64,000 bases of DNA, taken from positions 2,418,001-2,482,000 of the forward strand of contig AP017895.1 of NCBI GenBank assembly GCA_002355935.1, in the 5' to 3' direction. Below are positions 50,116-59,689 of this stretch, one piece after another (within the stretch, counting starts at the first letter, position 1; each line of letters begins with the position of its first letter). Source of the DNA: Rothia aeria. Lineage in GTDB: Bacteria > Actinomycetota > Actinomycetes > Actinomycetales > Micrococcaceae. The translations under genes and the position numbers were made by a program. The notes under the pieces are model-generated. The model worked only from the letters and a program-made list of their open reading frames with translations. It did not search any database and had not been told where the DNA came from.

Positions 50116-51225
50116 CTAAATCTTCCCGTTCACCACAACCGGCTCGGGCACCAGCTCAACCCCGAATTTCTCGGCAACACCGGCACGCACGGCACGGGCG
50201 ATCGCGAAAATATCCTCAGCGGTGGCATCCCCACGGTTCGTAATCGCCAGCGTATGCTTAGTCGAGAGCGAGGCGCGGCCGCCCGCGATCTCGCGCGCAT
50301 CGCCTTCGAGCCCGAAGCCTTTCTCGAACCCGGCGTGCTGAATCAGCCAGGCGGCGGAGAGCTTCACGTACTCCTCGTTCTCCTGCTGCTCGGTTCCGAA
50401 CACTCCGGTGCGCGTTACCACCGGGAAATGCGGCGCATCCTCAGGCAAAGAGTCCAGTGCAGACACCGGCACAATCGGGTTCGTGAAGAACGAACCGGTC
50501 GAGAAGGTATCGCGGTCGGAGGCATCCAGCACCATCCCCTTGGAGGCACGCAGCGCCAGCACCTTATCCCGCACCAGCGCGGATTCGGCGCGCTCCCCCA
50601 CCTGCACACCCAGGCTCTTCGCCAGTTCCCCATACTTGATGGGTGAAGACAGGCTGCCGAGCGTGAACTGGAAATCCACGGTCAGCACTACGTAGCGCGG
50701 CGAGCCGTTCACCATGTTTTGCTTCAGGATTGAATCGCGGTAGCCGAAACGCAGATCGGCGTTTGCGAAGGTCTTAAACTGGTTAATCTGGCGGTCCCAG
50801 GTGCGTACGGACGCGATGAACTCGCCGACCTCCACCCCGTAGGCGCCCACATTCTGCACGGGGGTTGCGCCCACAGTCCCGGGAATGCCCGACAGCGCCG
50901 CCGGGCCGGACCATTCTTTTTCAATGCTCAGCTGCACGAAATCATCCCACACGGTACCCGCCTGCACGCGCACATTCGCGCCACCACATGCGGGAATGGG
51001 CAGCTCCTCAACCCCGGTGGATGCAATATGCACAACGGTACCGTCAAACCCAGCATCGGAAACCAGCAGGTTTGAGCCGCCGCCCACAATCAGCACGGGT
51101 TCGTTGGCGGCATCGGCGGAGGAAACGGCCTCGACGATCTCGGTTTCAGTCGTGGCGCGGATGTATGTGCGGGCAGGGCCGCCAACTTGGGCGGTGGTGA
51201 TCTCACTCAGCAGCTTTTCAGTCAT
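50116..51225 (-). CDS. murB: UDP-N-acetylmuramate dehydrogenase MurB
   Basis: Reduces UDP-GlcNAc-enolpyruvate to UDP-MurNAc for peptidoglycan synthesis. 369 residues, with the FAD-binding VLIVGGGSNLLVSDAGF, SGIPGTVGATPVQNVGAYG, the catalytic Ser in GSFFTNP, and AWLIQHAGFEKGFG near the end, of the type I class. Leftward, in the same direction as hadB-hadA, 139 bases downstream of them. Confidence 0.96.
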   Translation of the reverse strand: MTEKLLSEITTAQVGGPARTYIRATTETEIVEAVSSADAANEPVLIVGGGSNLLVSDAGFDGTVVHIASTGVEELPIPACGGANVRVQAGTVWDDFVQLSIEKEWSGPAALSGIPGTVGATPVQNVGAYGVEVGEFIASVRTWDRQINQFKTFANADLRFGYRDSILKQNMVNGSPRYVVLTVDFQFTLGSLSSPIKYGELAKSLGVQVGERAESALVRDKVLALRASKGMVLDASDRDTFSTGSFFTNPIVPVSALDSLPEDAPHFPVVTRTGVFGTEQQENEEYVKLSAAWLIQHAGFEKGFGLEGDAREIAGGRASLSTKHTLAITNRGDATAEDIFAIARAVRAGVAEKFGVELVPEPVVVNGKI

Positions 51226-51364
51226 GTCTTTAAGAATACCGGTCTGTCACGTTTTATTCCGTTAGGGTCAGCTAAACCTTATGGCAGGCCCGCCCCATAT
51301 TCGGAGCGGGCCTGCCATAACTCAACAACGCACAATCACACAGAGTATCGACTGCAAGCGCGGG

Positions 51365-51826
51365 CTATGCAAATTTCACCACGGCCTGAGTCTTCATCAG
51401 AACCTTCTGCTGGGTGCCTTCACCGTCGTCAGCGGTAACGGTGAGGTCGATGCGAGCCGTGCGCGCATCCTCATCCACGGCGCCTACCTTGCCGGTGATA
51501 GTCAGCGCATTCGTGGGGGTGTCCGGGTTGTCGCCACCGGGCGCATCCGGCACCGGCACAGGTTTGGTGAAGCGGGTCTGGTAGTCCACGATTGCACCCG
51601 GATCGCCCGCCCAGTCGCTCACCAGCTGCACGGCGGTGCCCATCGTGAGCATGCCGTGCGCAATCACGCCGGAAAGCCCCACGGACTGGGCAAAACGCTC
51701 GTTCCAGTGAATTGGGTTGAGGTCGCCGGATGCGCCCGCATACCGCACCAGCGATGCACGCGAAATATCGACGGTTCGGGAGCCGATCTCCTGCCCTTTT
51801 TCGAGTTCTGCAAAGTTTACGGACAT
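51365..51826 (-). CDS. hadB: MaoC-type (3R)-hydroxyacyl dehydratase subunit, HadB-like
   Basis: 153-residue hot-dog fold protein with the hydratase-2 motif YAGASGDLNPIHWNERFA, which supplies the catalytic Asp and His, and GVIAHGMLTMG. Pairs with the upstream HadA-like protein; the start codon overlaps its stop by one base (TAATG), indicating coupling. In mycobacteria HadAB dehydrates fatty-acid intermediates; here the substrate is not certain. Confidence 0.9.
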   Translation of the reverse strand: MSVNFAELEKGQEIGSRTVDISRASLVRYAGASGDLNPIHWNERFAQSVGLSGVIAHGMLTMGTAVQLVSDWAGDPGAIVDYQTRFTKPVPVPDAPGGDNPDTPTNALTITGKVGAVDEDARTARIDLTVTADDGEGTQQKVLMKTQAVVKFA

Positions 51827-52281
51827 TATTCGCCCTCCTCGTCGGCACGTACCAGCAGGGATGAGATACAGGTGGTGACGGGTTTACCGTCAGCATCAGT
51901 AATTTCCTCGCGGGTGGTGAGCATGGCGCCCGCACCCATCACACGCACGGAATCCACATGAACTTCAGTGCGCAGTTCGTCCCCCGCCACGATGGGACGG
52001 TGATGCGTAAAGCGCTGATCGGCATGCACCACGCGAGAGAAATCGATGCCCGCAGATTTATCACCAATCAGAGCGGCATCGGCTGCTTGGGACAGGATGA
52101 TAGCGAAGGTGGGCGGGGCGATCAGGTCTGCGTATCCTGCGGCGCGTGCCGCCTCAACGTCATGATGCAGAGGGTTTTCGGCGTGTACGGCGCGGGCGAA
52201 TTCGCGGATCTTCTCGCGGCCAACGGCGTAGGTGCCCTCGGCGGGGTACACGCGACCCACAATGTCAGGGTTAATACTCAT
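51826..52281 (-). CDS. hadA: FAS1-like dehydratase subunit, HadA-like
   Basis: 151 residues from ATG 52281. It has VGRVYPAEGTYAVGREKIREFARAV, a degenerate hot-dog start, and LIAPPTFAI as in HadA/HadC-type subunits that lack the catalytic dyad and shape the substrate tunnel. The open frame extends 23 codons further without a ribosome site. Overlaps hadB by one base. Confidence 0.88.
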   Translation of the reverse strand: MSINPDIVGRVYPAEGTYAVGREKIREFARAVHAENPLHHDVEAARAAGYADLIAPPTFAIILSQAADAALIGDKSAGIDFSRVVHADQRFTHHRPIVAGDELRTEVHVDSVRVMGAGAMLTTREEITDADGKPVTTCISSLLVRADEEGE

Positions 52282-52448
52282 ACCCACCAGTCTATCGGGT
52301 TGGCCGCAACGTGGGGGCGCAAGTGCGGCGGGGGCACCCGTCATTTTCACGGCCGTAGAAACCGCCCACGGCGAACCTCCTGTTGCCGCGCGCGAAGCGG
52401 GAGTAGCCTAAGAAGGTACATTAACCGTCACAGTGAAGGAGTGACACA

Positions 52449-53452
52449 ATGACTAACCAGCAGATTCCGTTCTCGGTGCTGGATCTTATGCCCACCCGCA
52501 AAGACCGCACCCACCACCAGACCATGCGCTACACTCTTGAGGCGGCGCAGGCGGTGGAACGGTTCGGGTTCAACCGGTACTGGGTGGCCGAGCACCATAA
52601 TGCTGGTTCGCTGCTTTCTTCGGCGACGGTGGTGGTGATGGCTGAGATTGCCGCCGCAACCGAGCGTATCCGGGTGGGGTCGGGCGGTATTATGCTCCCC
52701 AACCACGCCCCGTATGTGGTAGCAGAACAGTTTGGTACCCTTGAGGCGTTCCACCCCGGGCGCATTGATTTGGGGTTGGGCCGCGCACCCGGCACCGACC
52801 CAATGACCGCCCAGGCGCTGCGGCGGGATGATTCAGCGGCCATGAATTTCCCCGCCGAGGTAGAAGAGATTCAGCGCTATCTGGGTGAGCCCTCCCCCAT
52901 GCGGCGGGTGCACGCTATCCCCGGGCAGGGCTCGAACGTGCCCCTGTATATTCTGGGCTCGTCCACGTTTGGGGCGTCGTTGGCGGCGCAGCTGGGGCTG
53001 CCGTTTGCGTTTGCCTCCCATTTTGCGCCCGCAGCGCTGACTGAGGCTATTAACCTGTACCGCACCAATTTCACGCCGTCGCGTGTGCTGTCTGAACCGT
53101 ATGTGATAGTGGGTGCGGCCGCGATGCTCGCCGATACCGATGAGCAGGCCCGGCGGCTTTTCACCACCATGCAGCAGCATTTTTGGGTGTTATTCGCGGC
53201 CGCACGCTCTACGCCCCGCCGGTTGAGACTATGGATAAGCTGTGGAGCCCTATTGAGAAGCAGCGCGTCGATTCTATGCTCGCCGAGGCGATCGTTGGGT
53301 CCGCTGATACTGCGCAGCGGCAGCTCACTAACTTGGTGGAGCGCACCGGCGCGAATGAGGCGATCGTGATGAGCGCACCGTGGGAGTTTGAGGACCGTAT
53401 CCGAAACTACGAGCTGCTTTCACAGCTGCCGATTTTCCAGAAAACCAACTAG
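52449..53452 (+). CDS. Luciferase-like (LLM-class) flavin-dependent monooxygenase, frameshifted
   Basis: 334 residues after adding a T at 53177-53181. FSVLDLMPTRK, FNRYWVAEHHNAGSLLSSATVV, RIRVGSGGIMLPNHAPYVVAEQFGTLEA and RIDLGLGRAPGTDP identify the bacterial luciferase-like family (YhbW/MsnO8 group). The second frame continues IRGRTLYAPPVETMDKLW. F420- or FMN-dependence cannot be decided. ATG follows GAAGGAG. Divergent from hadA. Confidence 0.88.
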
Positions 53453-53620
53453 ATTAACGAGGATTTATCTACCTATTCTGAGCGATTTACCCCGTACTTC
53501 TGGTATGTCTTGGCATAAGGTCTATGAGGCTTTACCCTAGATATATAAAATAACTTTTATATATTATTGGTAAGCCCCTTCCCCACGCCAAGACATGCCA
53601 GAACAACAAAAGGTACGCTC

Positions 53621-54559
53621 ATGAGCTCGGAAGATCAGTATTCTTCTGCCCGCACCCGTTCCCAGAACCCAGACCTGCGTCCGCGAATTGCACTCGCCTT
53701 TGGGCTTGCTGCAGCGATTGTCGTAATCCAGTTCGTCGGATCTCTTATGACGGGCAGTCTCGCCCTTCTTACCGATACGGCGCACGCGCTCACCGATGCC
53801 TCCGGACTGCTAGTCGCTTTGATAGCGGCGACTCTCGCACTGAAGCCCGCCACGGCACAACGAACCTGGGGATTCCGACGCATCGAAGTTCTTGCGGCAC
53901 TCGCCCAAGCCACCTTACTGATGGCGGTCGGTCTTTATGCGGCCTTTGAAGGGATTCATCGTCTCTTCGTGCCTCCAGAGGTACCGGCTTCCGAACTTTT
54001 ACTCTTCGGTGTCATCGGTTTGGCGGCAAATATTGCCGGAATCATGGTGCTTTCTGGGCGCCGTGATGCGAACTTTAATATGCGCGCCGCGTTCCTTGAA
54101 GTCCTCAACGATGCACTTGGTTCCGTGGGCGTCATCGTCTCTTCACTCGTTATAGTCTTCACCGGCTTCATGCAGGCCGATGCCATTGCGGGCTTATTCA
54201 TTGCGGCGCTAATTGTTCCTCGCGCGGCAAAGCTCATGCGTGAGACCACCGGTGTACTGATGGAGTTCTCTCCCCAAGGGCTGGATCTTGAAGAAGTGCG
54301 TCGCCATATATTGACCGTGCCGGGTGTACATGAGGTTCACGATATACATGCCTCAACCATAGCAACGGGTCTGCCCGTACTGACCGCTCATATCGTTATC
54401 GCCGATAAATGCTTCACGAATGGTGAGGCCCTGGAAATCTTACGGCAAGCCCGAACCTGCGTATCCGAGCATTTCGAGGTATCTATTAGCCACTCGACCT
54501 TCCAGCTTGAGAATGCGCTTTTCGGGCAGACAGAACCCGAAGAGACCCAACACCCTTAG
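53621..54559 (+). CDS. Cation diffusion facilitator (CzcD/ZitB-like metal exporter)
   Basis: 312 residues, six hydrophobic segments. Helix 2 has GSLALLTDTAHALTDASG with the His and Asp of the metal site. Helix 5 has FLEVLNDALGSVGV, where Glu stands at the position that is His in ZitB/YiiP. A cytoplasmic C-terminal domain follows (VPGVHEVHDIHASTI). Probably Zn or Co efflux. Start 53621 after AAAGGT. It lies between the had operon and the tRNA group. Confidence 0.88.
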   Translation: MSSEDQYSSARTRSQNPDLRPRIALAFGLAAAIVVIQFVGSLMTGSLALLTDTAHALTDASGLLVALIAATLALKPATAQRTWGFRRIEVLAALAQATLLMAVGLYAAFEGIHRLFVPPEVPASELLLFGVIGLAANIAGIMVLSGRRDANFNMRAAFLEVLNDALGSVGVIVSSLVIVFTGFMQADAIAGLFIAALIVPRAAKLMRETTGVLMEFSPQGLDLEEVRRHILTVPGVHEVHDIHASTIATGLPVLTAHIVIADKCFTNGEALEILRQARTCVSEHFEVSISHSTFQLENALFGQTEPEETQHP

Positions 54560-54597
54560 ATACGTGTGACCCATTTAGCCACCCAAAAGGCACAAAC

Positions 54598-54625
54598 AAA
54601 AAAGCCTGCCTCCGAAGAGACAGGC
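54598..54625 (-). terminator. Terminator of the tRNA-Thr/Met/Thr group, UUCG loop
   Basis: GCCTGTCTC-TTCG-GAGGCAGGC (nine pairs, one G-U, a UUCG tetraloop) is followed by TTTTTT on the leftward strand, eight bases after the last tRNA. Confidence 0.9.
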
Positions 54626-54632
54626 TTAGCTG

Positions 54633-54704
54633 AGCCCCGACCGGGAATCGATCCCGGGACCTCCATCTTACCAAGATGGCGCTCTACCACTGAGCTATCG
54701 GGGC
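54633..54704 (-). tRNA. tRNA-Thr (GGT)
   Basis: 72 bases. Acceptor GCCCCGA pairs with TCGGGGC, the anticodon loop TTGGTAA reads GGT (Thr), and the T loop is TTCGATT-like. Mature part identical to the copy at 54809-54880. CCA is not encoded. Confidence 0.95.
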
Positions 54705-54705
54705 G

Positions 54706-54779
54706 TAGCGGTGGACGGGCTCGATCCGTCGACCTCACGATTATGAGTCGTGCGCTCTAACCAGCTGAGCTACACCGCC
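54706..54779 (-). tRNA. tRNA-Met (CAT), elongator type
   Basis: 74 bases. The anticodon loop CTCATAA reads CAT, and GGCGGTG pairs with CACCGCT (first pair G-U). It lacks the initiator's three GC pairs in the anticodon stem, so it is elongator Met; the lysidine-modified Ile type is less likely. It is separated from the flanking tRNA-Thr by one base on one side and 29 on the other. Confidence 0.92.
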
Positions 54780-54808
54780 AGAACATTAACCTTGCAGGTC
54801 AATGCGAG

Positions 54809-54880
54809 AGCCCCGACCGGGAATCGATCCCGGGACCTCCATCTTACCAAGATGGCGCTCTACCACTGAGCTATCGGGGC
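54809..54880 (-). tRNA. tRNA-Thr (GGT), second copy
   Basis: Same 72-base sequence as 54633-54704, anticodon GGT. It is first in the leftward Thr-Met-Thr group, so its flanking sequence contains the promoter. Confidence 0.95.
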
Positions 54881-55064
54881 AACAGATAAAAGTTTACGGC
54901 ACGGTTCATCTTTTTGACAAATGCAGGGTGAGTGTTCTGCACCACGTATGCGGGGGTTCGGATACCCCACCCCGGCGCGTGCTCCCGCCTCCCCGCTGAA
55001 GGAGGCGGGCCGCCGCCGAGCCGCTGCACTGAGCCGCTACGCCGGGTGGGGCATCAGCAGCAGG

Positions 55065-57092
55065 CTAGTAGCGTTTACCGCCGTGCCCACCGCCCTTGTA
55101 CCCGCCGCGGCCGCCACGACGGTCATCCCGGCTGTTGCGGCCCTCACGGTAACCACCGCCGCGGCGCTCATACCCGCCACGGTCATTGCGGAAACCGCCG
55201 CGCCCGCCACGGGAGCCGCCTCCCCTGGGGCCGTTATCCTTGCGGATATTAATGAACTCACCGGCGATTTTGGTGTCGCGCAGACGCTCAAAGAAATCAC
55301 GCGGCAGATCCTGCGGCAGCCCCACAATTGTGAAGTGCTGGCGAATATCAATCGAACCGATCTGTGAGCCCTTAATGCCGCCCTCGTTTGCGAGCGCACC
55401 CACAATCGCGGAGGCGCTCACCCGTGCGGAGCGGCCCACATTCAGCTTGTAGTCGACCATGCCCTCGTTATTGAACTGTTTCTTGCCCTTGTTCTTGCGG
55501 GGGCGGTCTCCGTCGTCGGCGAAGGGGCGGGAGGCGTGCGCAATATCCTCGTCTTCGTCGAGGAAGAAGGCCCGCCCCTGCTGTGCGATAACAGCCAGTG
55601 CCGCCGCAATGTCTTCGGCGGTAATGTCGTGCTCGTTCTCGTAGTCTTGAATGATCTGGCGGAAGAAGTCCAAATCTTCGGTTTCGATGGTGGTGGTGAT
55701 CTGCTCGGCGAAGCGCTGTTTGCGGTTCGCGTTCACGTCTTGGGCGGTGGGCATGCGCATCGGCTCAACCTTTTGGCGGGTTGCTTTTTCAATCTGCCGC
55801 AGCATGTACCTCTCGCGCGGGGTGACGAAGAGGATCGCTTCGCCGTCACGCCCGGCGCGGCCGGTACGCCCGATGCGGTGCACGTAGGATTCGGTGTCGT
55901 GCGGAATATCGTAGTTCACCACGAGGGAGATACGTTCAACATCCAGCCCGCGGGCGGCAACGTCGGTCGCTACGAGAATGTCGATGCGCCCGTCGCGCAG
56001 CGCATCAACGGTGCGTTCACGCAGCTGCTGGGGGATGTCGCCGTTAATGGCTGCGGCTTGGAAGCCGCGTGCCTTGAGCTTGTCGGCGACTTCTTCGGTT
56101 TCTTTTTTGGTGCGTACGAAGACGATAATGCCGTCGTAGTTTTCGACTTCGAGCACGCGGGTCATGGCGTCAAGTTTGTGGGAGTGGGTGACCTGCATGT
56201 AGCGCTGGCGGATGTTCGCCCCGGTGGTGGTCTTGGTTTTGACGCGCACCTCGGTGGGGTCGTTGAGGTATTGCTGGGCGATTTTGCGGATCGAGGTGGG
56301 CATGGTGGCTGAGAAGAGCGCCACCTGTTTGGCGTCCGGGGTGCCTTCGAGAATGGTTTCTACGTCTTCGGCGAAGCCCATGCGCAGCATTTCGTCGGCC
56401 TCATCCAGTACCAGGTACTGCAGGTTTGAGAGGTCGAGCGAGCCTTTGTTGAGGTGGTCGATCACGCGCCCTGGGGTGCCGACGACTACCTGTGCGCCGC
56501 GGCGCAGCCCGGCAAGCTGGGGCCCGTAGGGTGAGCCGCCGTAGATGGGAAGCACGGTGAAGTCTTCCATGTGGGTTGCGTAGGAGGAGAAGGCCTCAGC
56601 AACCTGCAGAGCGAGCTCGCGGGTGGGGGCGAGTACGAGCACCTGGGTGTCTCGGGAGACGCCGTTAATGTCGGCGAGTTCTGCCATGCGGGAGAGCGCG
56701 GGCAGTGCGAAGGCTGCGGTTTTGCCGGTACCGGTCTGTGCCAGACCCACCACATCGTTGCCGTCCAGCAGCAGCGGGATGGTCTGTTCCTGGATGGGGG
56801 AAGGTTTCTCGTAGCCGACTTCTTCGAGTGCAGAGAGCACTCGGGGGTCTAGCCCCAGGTCGGTGAATTTAATGCCGTTCTCCTCGCCTTTTTCTGCGGC
56901 GGTTTCGGGGGCTGTAGCTGCCGCGGCGACGTGGGTTTCTTCAACGGTTCCCTGTTCGGGGTGCGCGGCGTCGTTCTGCTTTGTGGCGGCCTGTGTAGTC
57001 TCAGTATGCGCCGCAGTTTCCTGTTCAGCGGCGGAGGTATTGGCAGTATACGTTGCGTTGTCTGCCTGATCGGCAGAGATATTCTCAGTCAA
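55065..57092 (-). CDS. deaD: DEAD-box RNA helicase (DeaD/CsdA-like) with RGG tail
   Basis: ATP-dependent RNA helicase, about 675 residues. It has the Q motif (GYEKPSPIQEQTIP), motif I AQTGTGKT, DEAD, SAT, ARGLDVERI and HRIGRTGRAGRDG, in order, then a DbpA-like RNA-binding domain. The tail is rich in RGG/GGY repeats (GGRGGFRNDRGGYERRGGGYREG). I suggest a TTG start at 57092 (GAGG upstream); the frame is open to 57191 with unrelated, basic residues. An acidic region rich in Ala, Glu and Thr precedes the core. Confidence 0.93.
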   Translation of the reverse strand: MTENISADQADNATYTANTSAAEQETAAHTETTQAATKQNDAAHPEQGTVEETHVAAAATAPETAAEKGEENGIKFTDLGLDPRVLSALEEVGYEKPSPIQEQTIPLLLDGNDVVGLAQTGTGKTAAFALPALSRMAELADINGVSRDTQVLVLAPTRELALQVAEAFSSYATHMEDFTVLPIYGGSPYGPQLAGLRRGAQVVVGTPGRVIDHLNKGSLDLSNLQYLVLDEADEMLRMGFAEDVETILEGTPDAKQVALFSATMPTSIRKIAQQYLNDPTEVRVKTKTTTGANIRQRYMQVTHSHKLDAMTRVLEVENYDGIIVFVRTKKETEEVADKLKARGFQAAAINGDIPQQLRERTVDALRDGRIDILVATDVAARGLDVERISLVVNYDIPHDTESYVHRIGRTGRAGRDGEAILFVTPRERYMLRQIEKATRQKVEPMRMPTAQDVNANRKQRFAEQITTTIETEDLDFFRQIIQDYENEHDITAEDIAAALAVIAQQGRAFFLDEDEDIAHASRPFADDGDRPRKNKGKKQFNNEGMVDYKLNVGRSARVSASAIVGALANEGGIKGSQIGSIDIRQHFTIVGLPQDLPRDFFERLRDTKIAGEFINIRKDNGPRGGGSRGGRGGFRNDRGGYERRGGGYREGRNSRDDRRGGRGGYKGGGHGGKRY

Positions 57093-57639
57093 TTTTTCCT
57101 CAATTGTTTTAGGGGTTCGTACGGTGCGCGCTTTTCGGCACCGGGCGGGGTTCCCCTGTTCCACGTGTCCCTGCGGAAAACGTACTCCCATCTTGCACAG
57201 CCCGACGGGGCCGTGGCGCGCAGAGCGGATTGCCTATGCGGTGGTGCGATGGGATGGTTGCTGCTGGGATTTTCAGGCCTTGAATTTCTCGTAAACACGC
57301 AACATCGCCACGCACGGTGAAAACGTGGCGTCCGCCGGTGGGCGGTGAAGAATTGATTCGGAGTGCGGCGCCCTCCCGTGCGAGCTGGCGAACCGGCTCT
57401 TTTTGGGCGCACAAGACCTCTTGGGGTACCCGTACGTCATCTAGTGTACCGCACCCGGGAACCGGTTGGGGTTAGCCTGCACATTACTTTCGCTTACTCC
57501 GCCTCATGCCGCCTCACGCTGGCCCGCACCGCAGCGGCAGGCATGGGGGGCAAGTGTTAGCTGATACAGGTGCACCCCACCAGCTGCCGAAGCAGGCGGT
57601 GGGGCGCATCAGAGGCAGGGCTCATGGATTTTACGGAGG
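57093..57639. other. Region between the DEAD-box helicase and the DUF2079 gene
   Basis: About 550 bases, GC-rich. It includes the alternative helicase start at 57191, and the leader and promoter of that gene. Beyond this I see no gene or repeat that I can support. Confidence 0.35.
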
Positions 57640-59461
57640 CTATTTGTCGGTGCGGCGCACAATATCGATGGTGCCCACACGTTCAGCTACCTCATAGGGG
57701 TGCCCGTACCGGTCGGCGGCGTACTGCGCCGCATTGGTCGGGGCTTACCGCCCCAGGCGGTACCGGCGCGGTCAATCACCACATAGTCGGGGGCCGGTTC
57801 GCCGTGATGCCCAATCCAGTAGACAGTGCGTCCGGGAATCAGCTCGGTAATAATCGACAGGTCGGTGGCCACGCTCGCACCGATGGGCACCGCATCAACG
57901 GCACGGCGCTTGTTCACCTCGGTACTGGTTTGATCGGTGGTGGTGAACACCGGGTCGGTCAGCTGCGCCAGCGGCTGGGTGGGCTGGGCGGTAAGAATCG
58001 GTGCGACAGTGAACACCAGAGCCAGAAGAGGCACCAGCCACAGCGGGGTTTTGAGGATAATTGCCTGCGTGGCGTTTCGGTATGGTTTCGCCCAGTCGCT
58101 CCCCGCCGTGTTCTGCTGCTCAGGCTTCTGGTAGGCGGTGTTCTGATCCGCAGCGGCTTTATCGTGTGCTGAGGCGGCAACCCGGCGACGGTGCTCGTGC
58201 ACCCGCACCAGCACGTCCAGTAGCGCCATGAACACGATCGGCATGAGTACCAGCGAGTAGTGCCAGGTGCTCAGCCAGTACGACGAGTTACTTGAAAGCA
58301 TCCGCCAGGCGATGGTGGGCAGCGCCACGGCCGCCAGGGGGCTGACCACCCACAGGAAGGCGCCCACCATGAGCAGAAGCCAGAGGCTTTGGGCTTTTTC
58401 ATCGGGGGTGAACAGCAGTTGAAGCGCGTTCAGCGGGTTCTTGAGGGCACCGAAAAGGTCCACTTTGTCGGCGTAGTCGAACTGGTGGTTGACGTTAAAA
58501 ATCGGCAGTATCAGGTTCATTGAGGTGTACGACCAGAAAAGGCCCCACACCATCAGCAAGGTGGCTTCGGCTGCCCCACGCGATTTTGTCCACCCGGAAA
58601 AAACCTCACGCAGGCGCGGCCAAAATGCGGGTACATCCTTGCTGGCGTGCGGGAACAGTGTGTTCGCCGCTTCACGCAGCCAGCCGGAGCGGATGAGCGC
58701 GATTGCACCGATCATGGCTGCGGTAACGCCCATATCTTCTTTAACGAACGCCAACGGGGCCGCCCACCAGCAGGCGTGTGTAATATGTGATGCGCGCTGC
58801 GGGTTCTGCTGCGTGCCAGCAAGTACCAGGTGTCCCAGCGAGAGGCTTAGGAACGGCAGGGCGAACGCCACCTCGTGAAACTGGGCGGCGACCGCCTGCT
58901 GCACCCCGTAGCTCAGCCCGAATGCTGCGCCCAGGAGCACTCCCACAACGTGCCCGTTGAGCCCGCCAAGCGCGCGCTGAGCAAACCGCACCGTCAGGTA
59001 CACGCTAAGGGCCACCATACCGTTCTGCACCACCAGCAGGGTCATGGGTGAGGGGAAGAAGGCGTACACCGGCCCCAGGAGCATGAGAATGGGGTGAAAA
59101 TGGTCACCCCACAGGTTAAAGTCGGGGCCTTTAATGGGCACGATCGGCATTTCAAACCGCGAGTACGCCTGGGCCATTTGGGTAAAAATCGCTAAATCCC
59201 AGGAGGGGGTGATCCAGTGCAGCAGCTGCTGTGAGGAGTAGTAGTTGTACAGCATGAAAATGCACACCGCAAGCAGCCCCGCCAGCAGGGTACCCTGTTT
59301 TTCACGCAGGCGCGTACCGATGTTTTTCTTGGTTCTGTCTCGGCGGAGTGTGCGGGCGCGCCGGTTTCGGGCGCAGTATTTTCGGTGGTGGTGTCGGGTG
59401 CTTTACCAGTATTGGATTGAGTGTTCGGCGTATCCTCTGTACCGGATGCCCCTGCGGCCAT
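57640..59461 (-). CDS. DUF2079 membrane protein, two frameshifts
   Basis: About 607 residues after two repairs (TTTTT 59323-59327 and GGGG 57740-57743 on the plus strand). The N-terminus is hydrophilic and Thr/Pro/Glu-rich. The membrane part begins near LAVCIFMLYNYYSSQ and has many helices, with the DUF2079 stretch WDLAIFTQMAQAY, GDHFHPIL and AAVALPTIAWRMLSS. The end reads YAADRYGHPYEVAERVGTIDIVRRTDK. The family is thought to be related to GT-C glycosyltransferases. ATG 59461 follows AGGGGA. Confidence 0.85.
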
Positions 59462-59689
59462 GTTGTTCCCCTGTCAGCCTGTTTGTCTACGGTGTCCTGT
59501 AGCGGCGCATTGATAAGGATGCACCCGCACCGTGCACGGGGCATCCGCATCATGAATATCTACCTCATAAGGGTATCTTATCCCCCGGTGTAACAGCTGA
59601 TACGGTGGTGCACATTTCCTATGGTCAGCACCACGGCGACAAGCTCAGGCGGCGGTATGTGGGGCACGAGGCTGCGGTAGCATGTGTGT

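Noticed and set aside
54633-54880. Repeats resembling a short CRISPR array
   Set aside because: The two repeated segments are full tRNA-Thr genes with cloverleaf structure, and no array of spacers exists.
54486-54999. Short open frames running across the tRNA genes
   Set aside because: They are translations of the tRNA-Thr/Met/Thr genes and their terminator, repeated because the tRNAs are duplicated.
54921-55367. 148-residue Ala/Thr/Val-rich frame on the plus strand
   Set aside because: It is the complement of the RGG-repeat tail of the DEAD-box helicase; its composition follows from that repeat.
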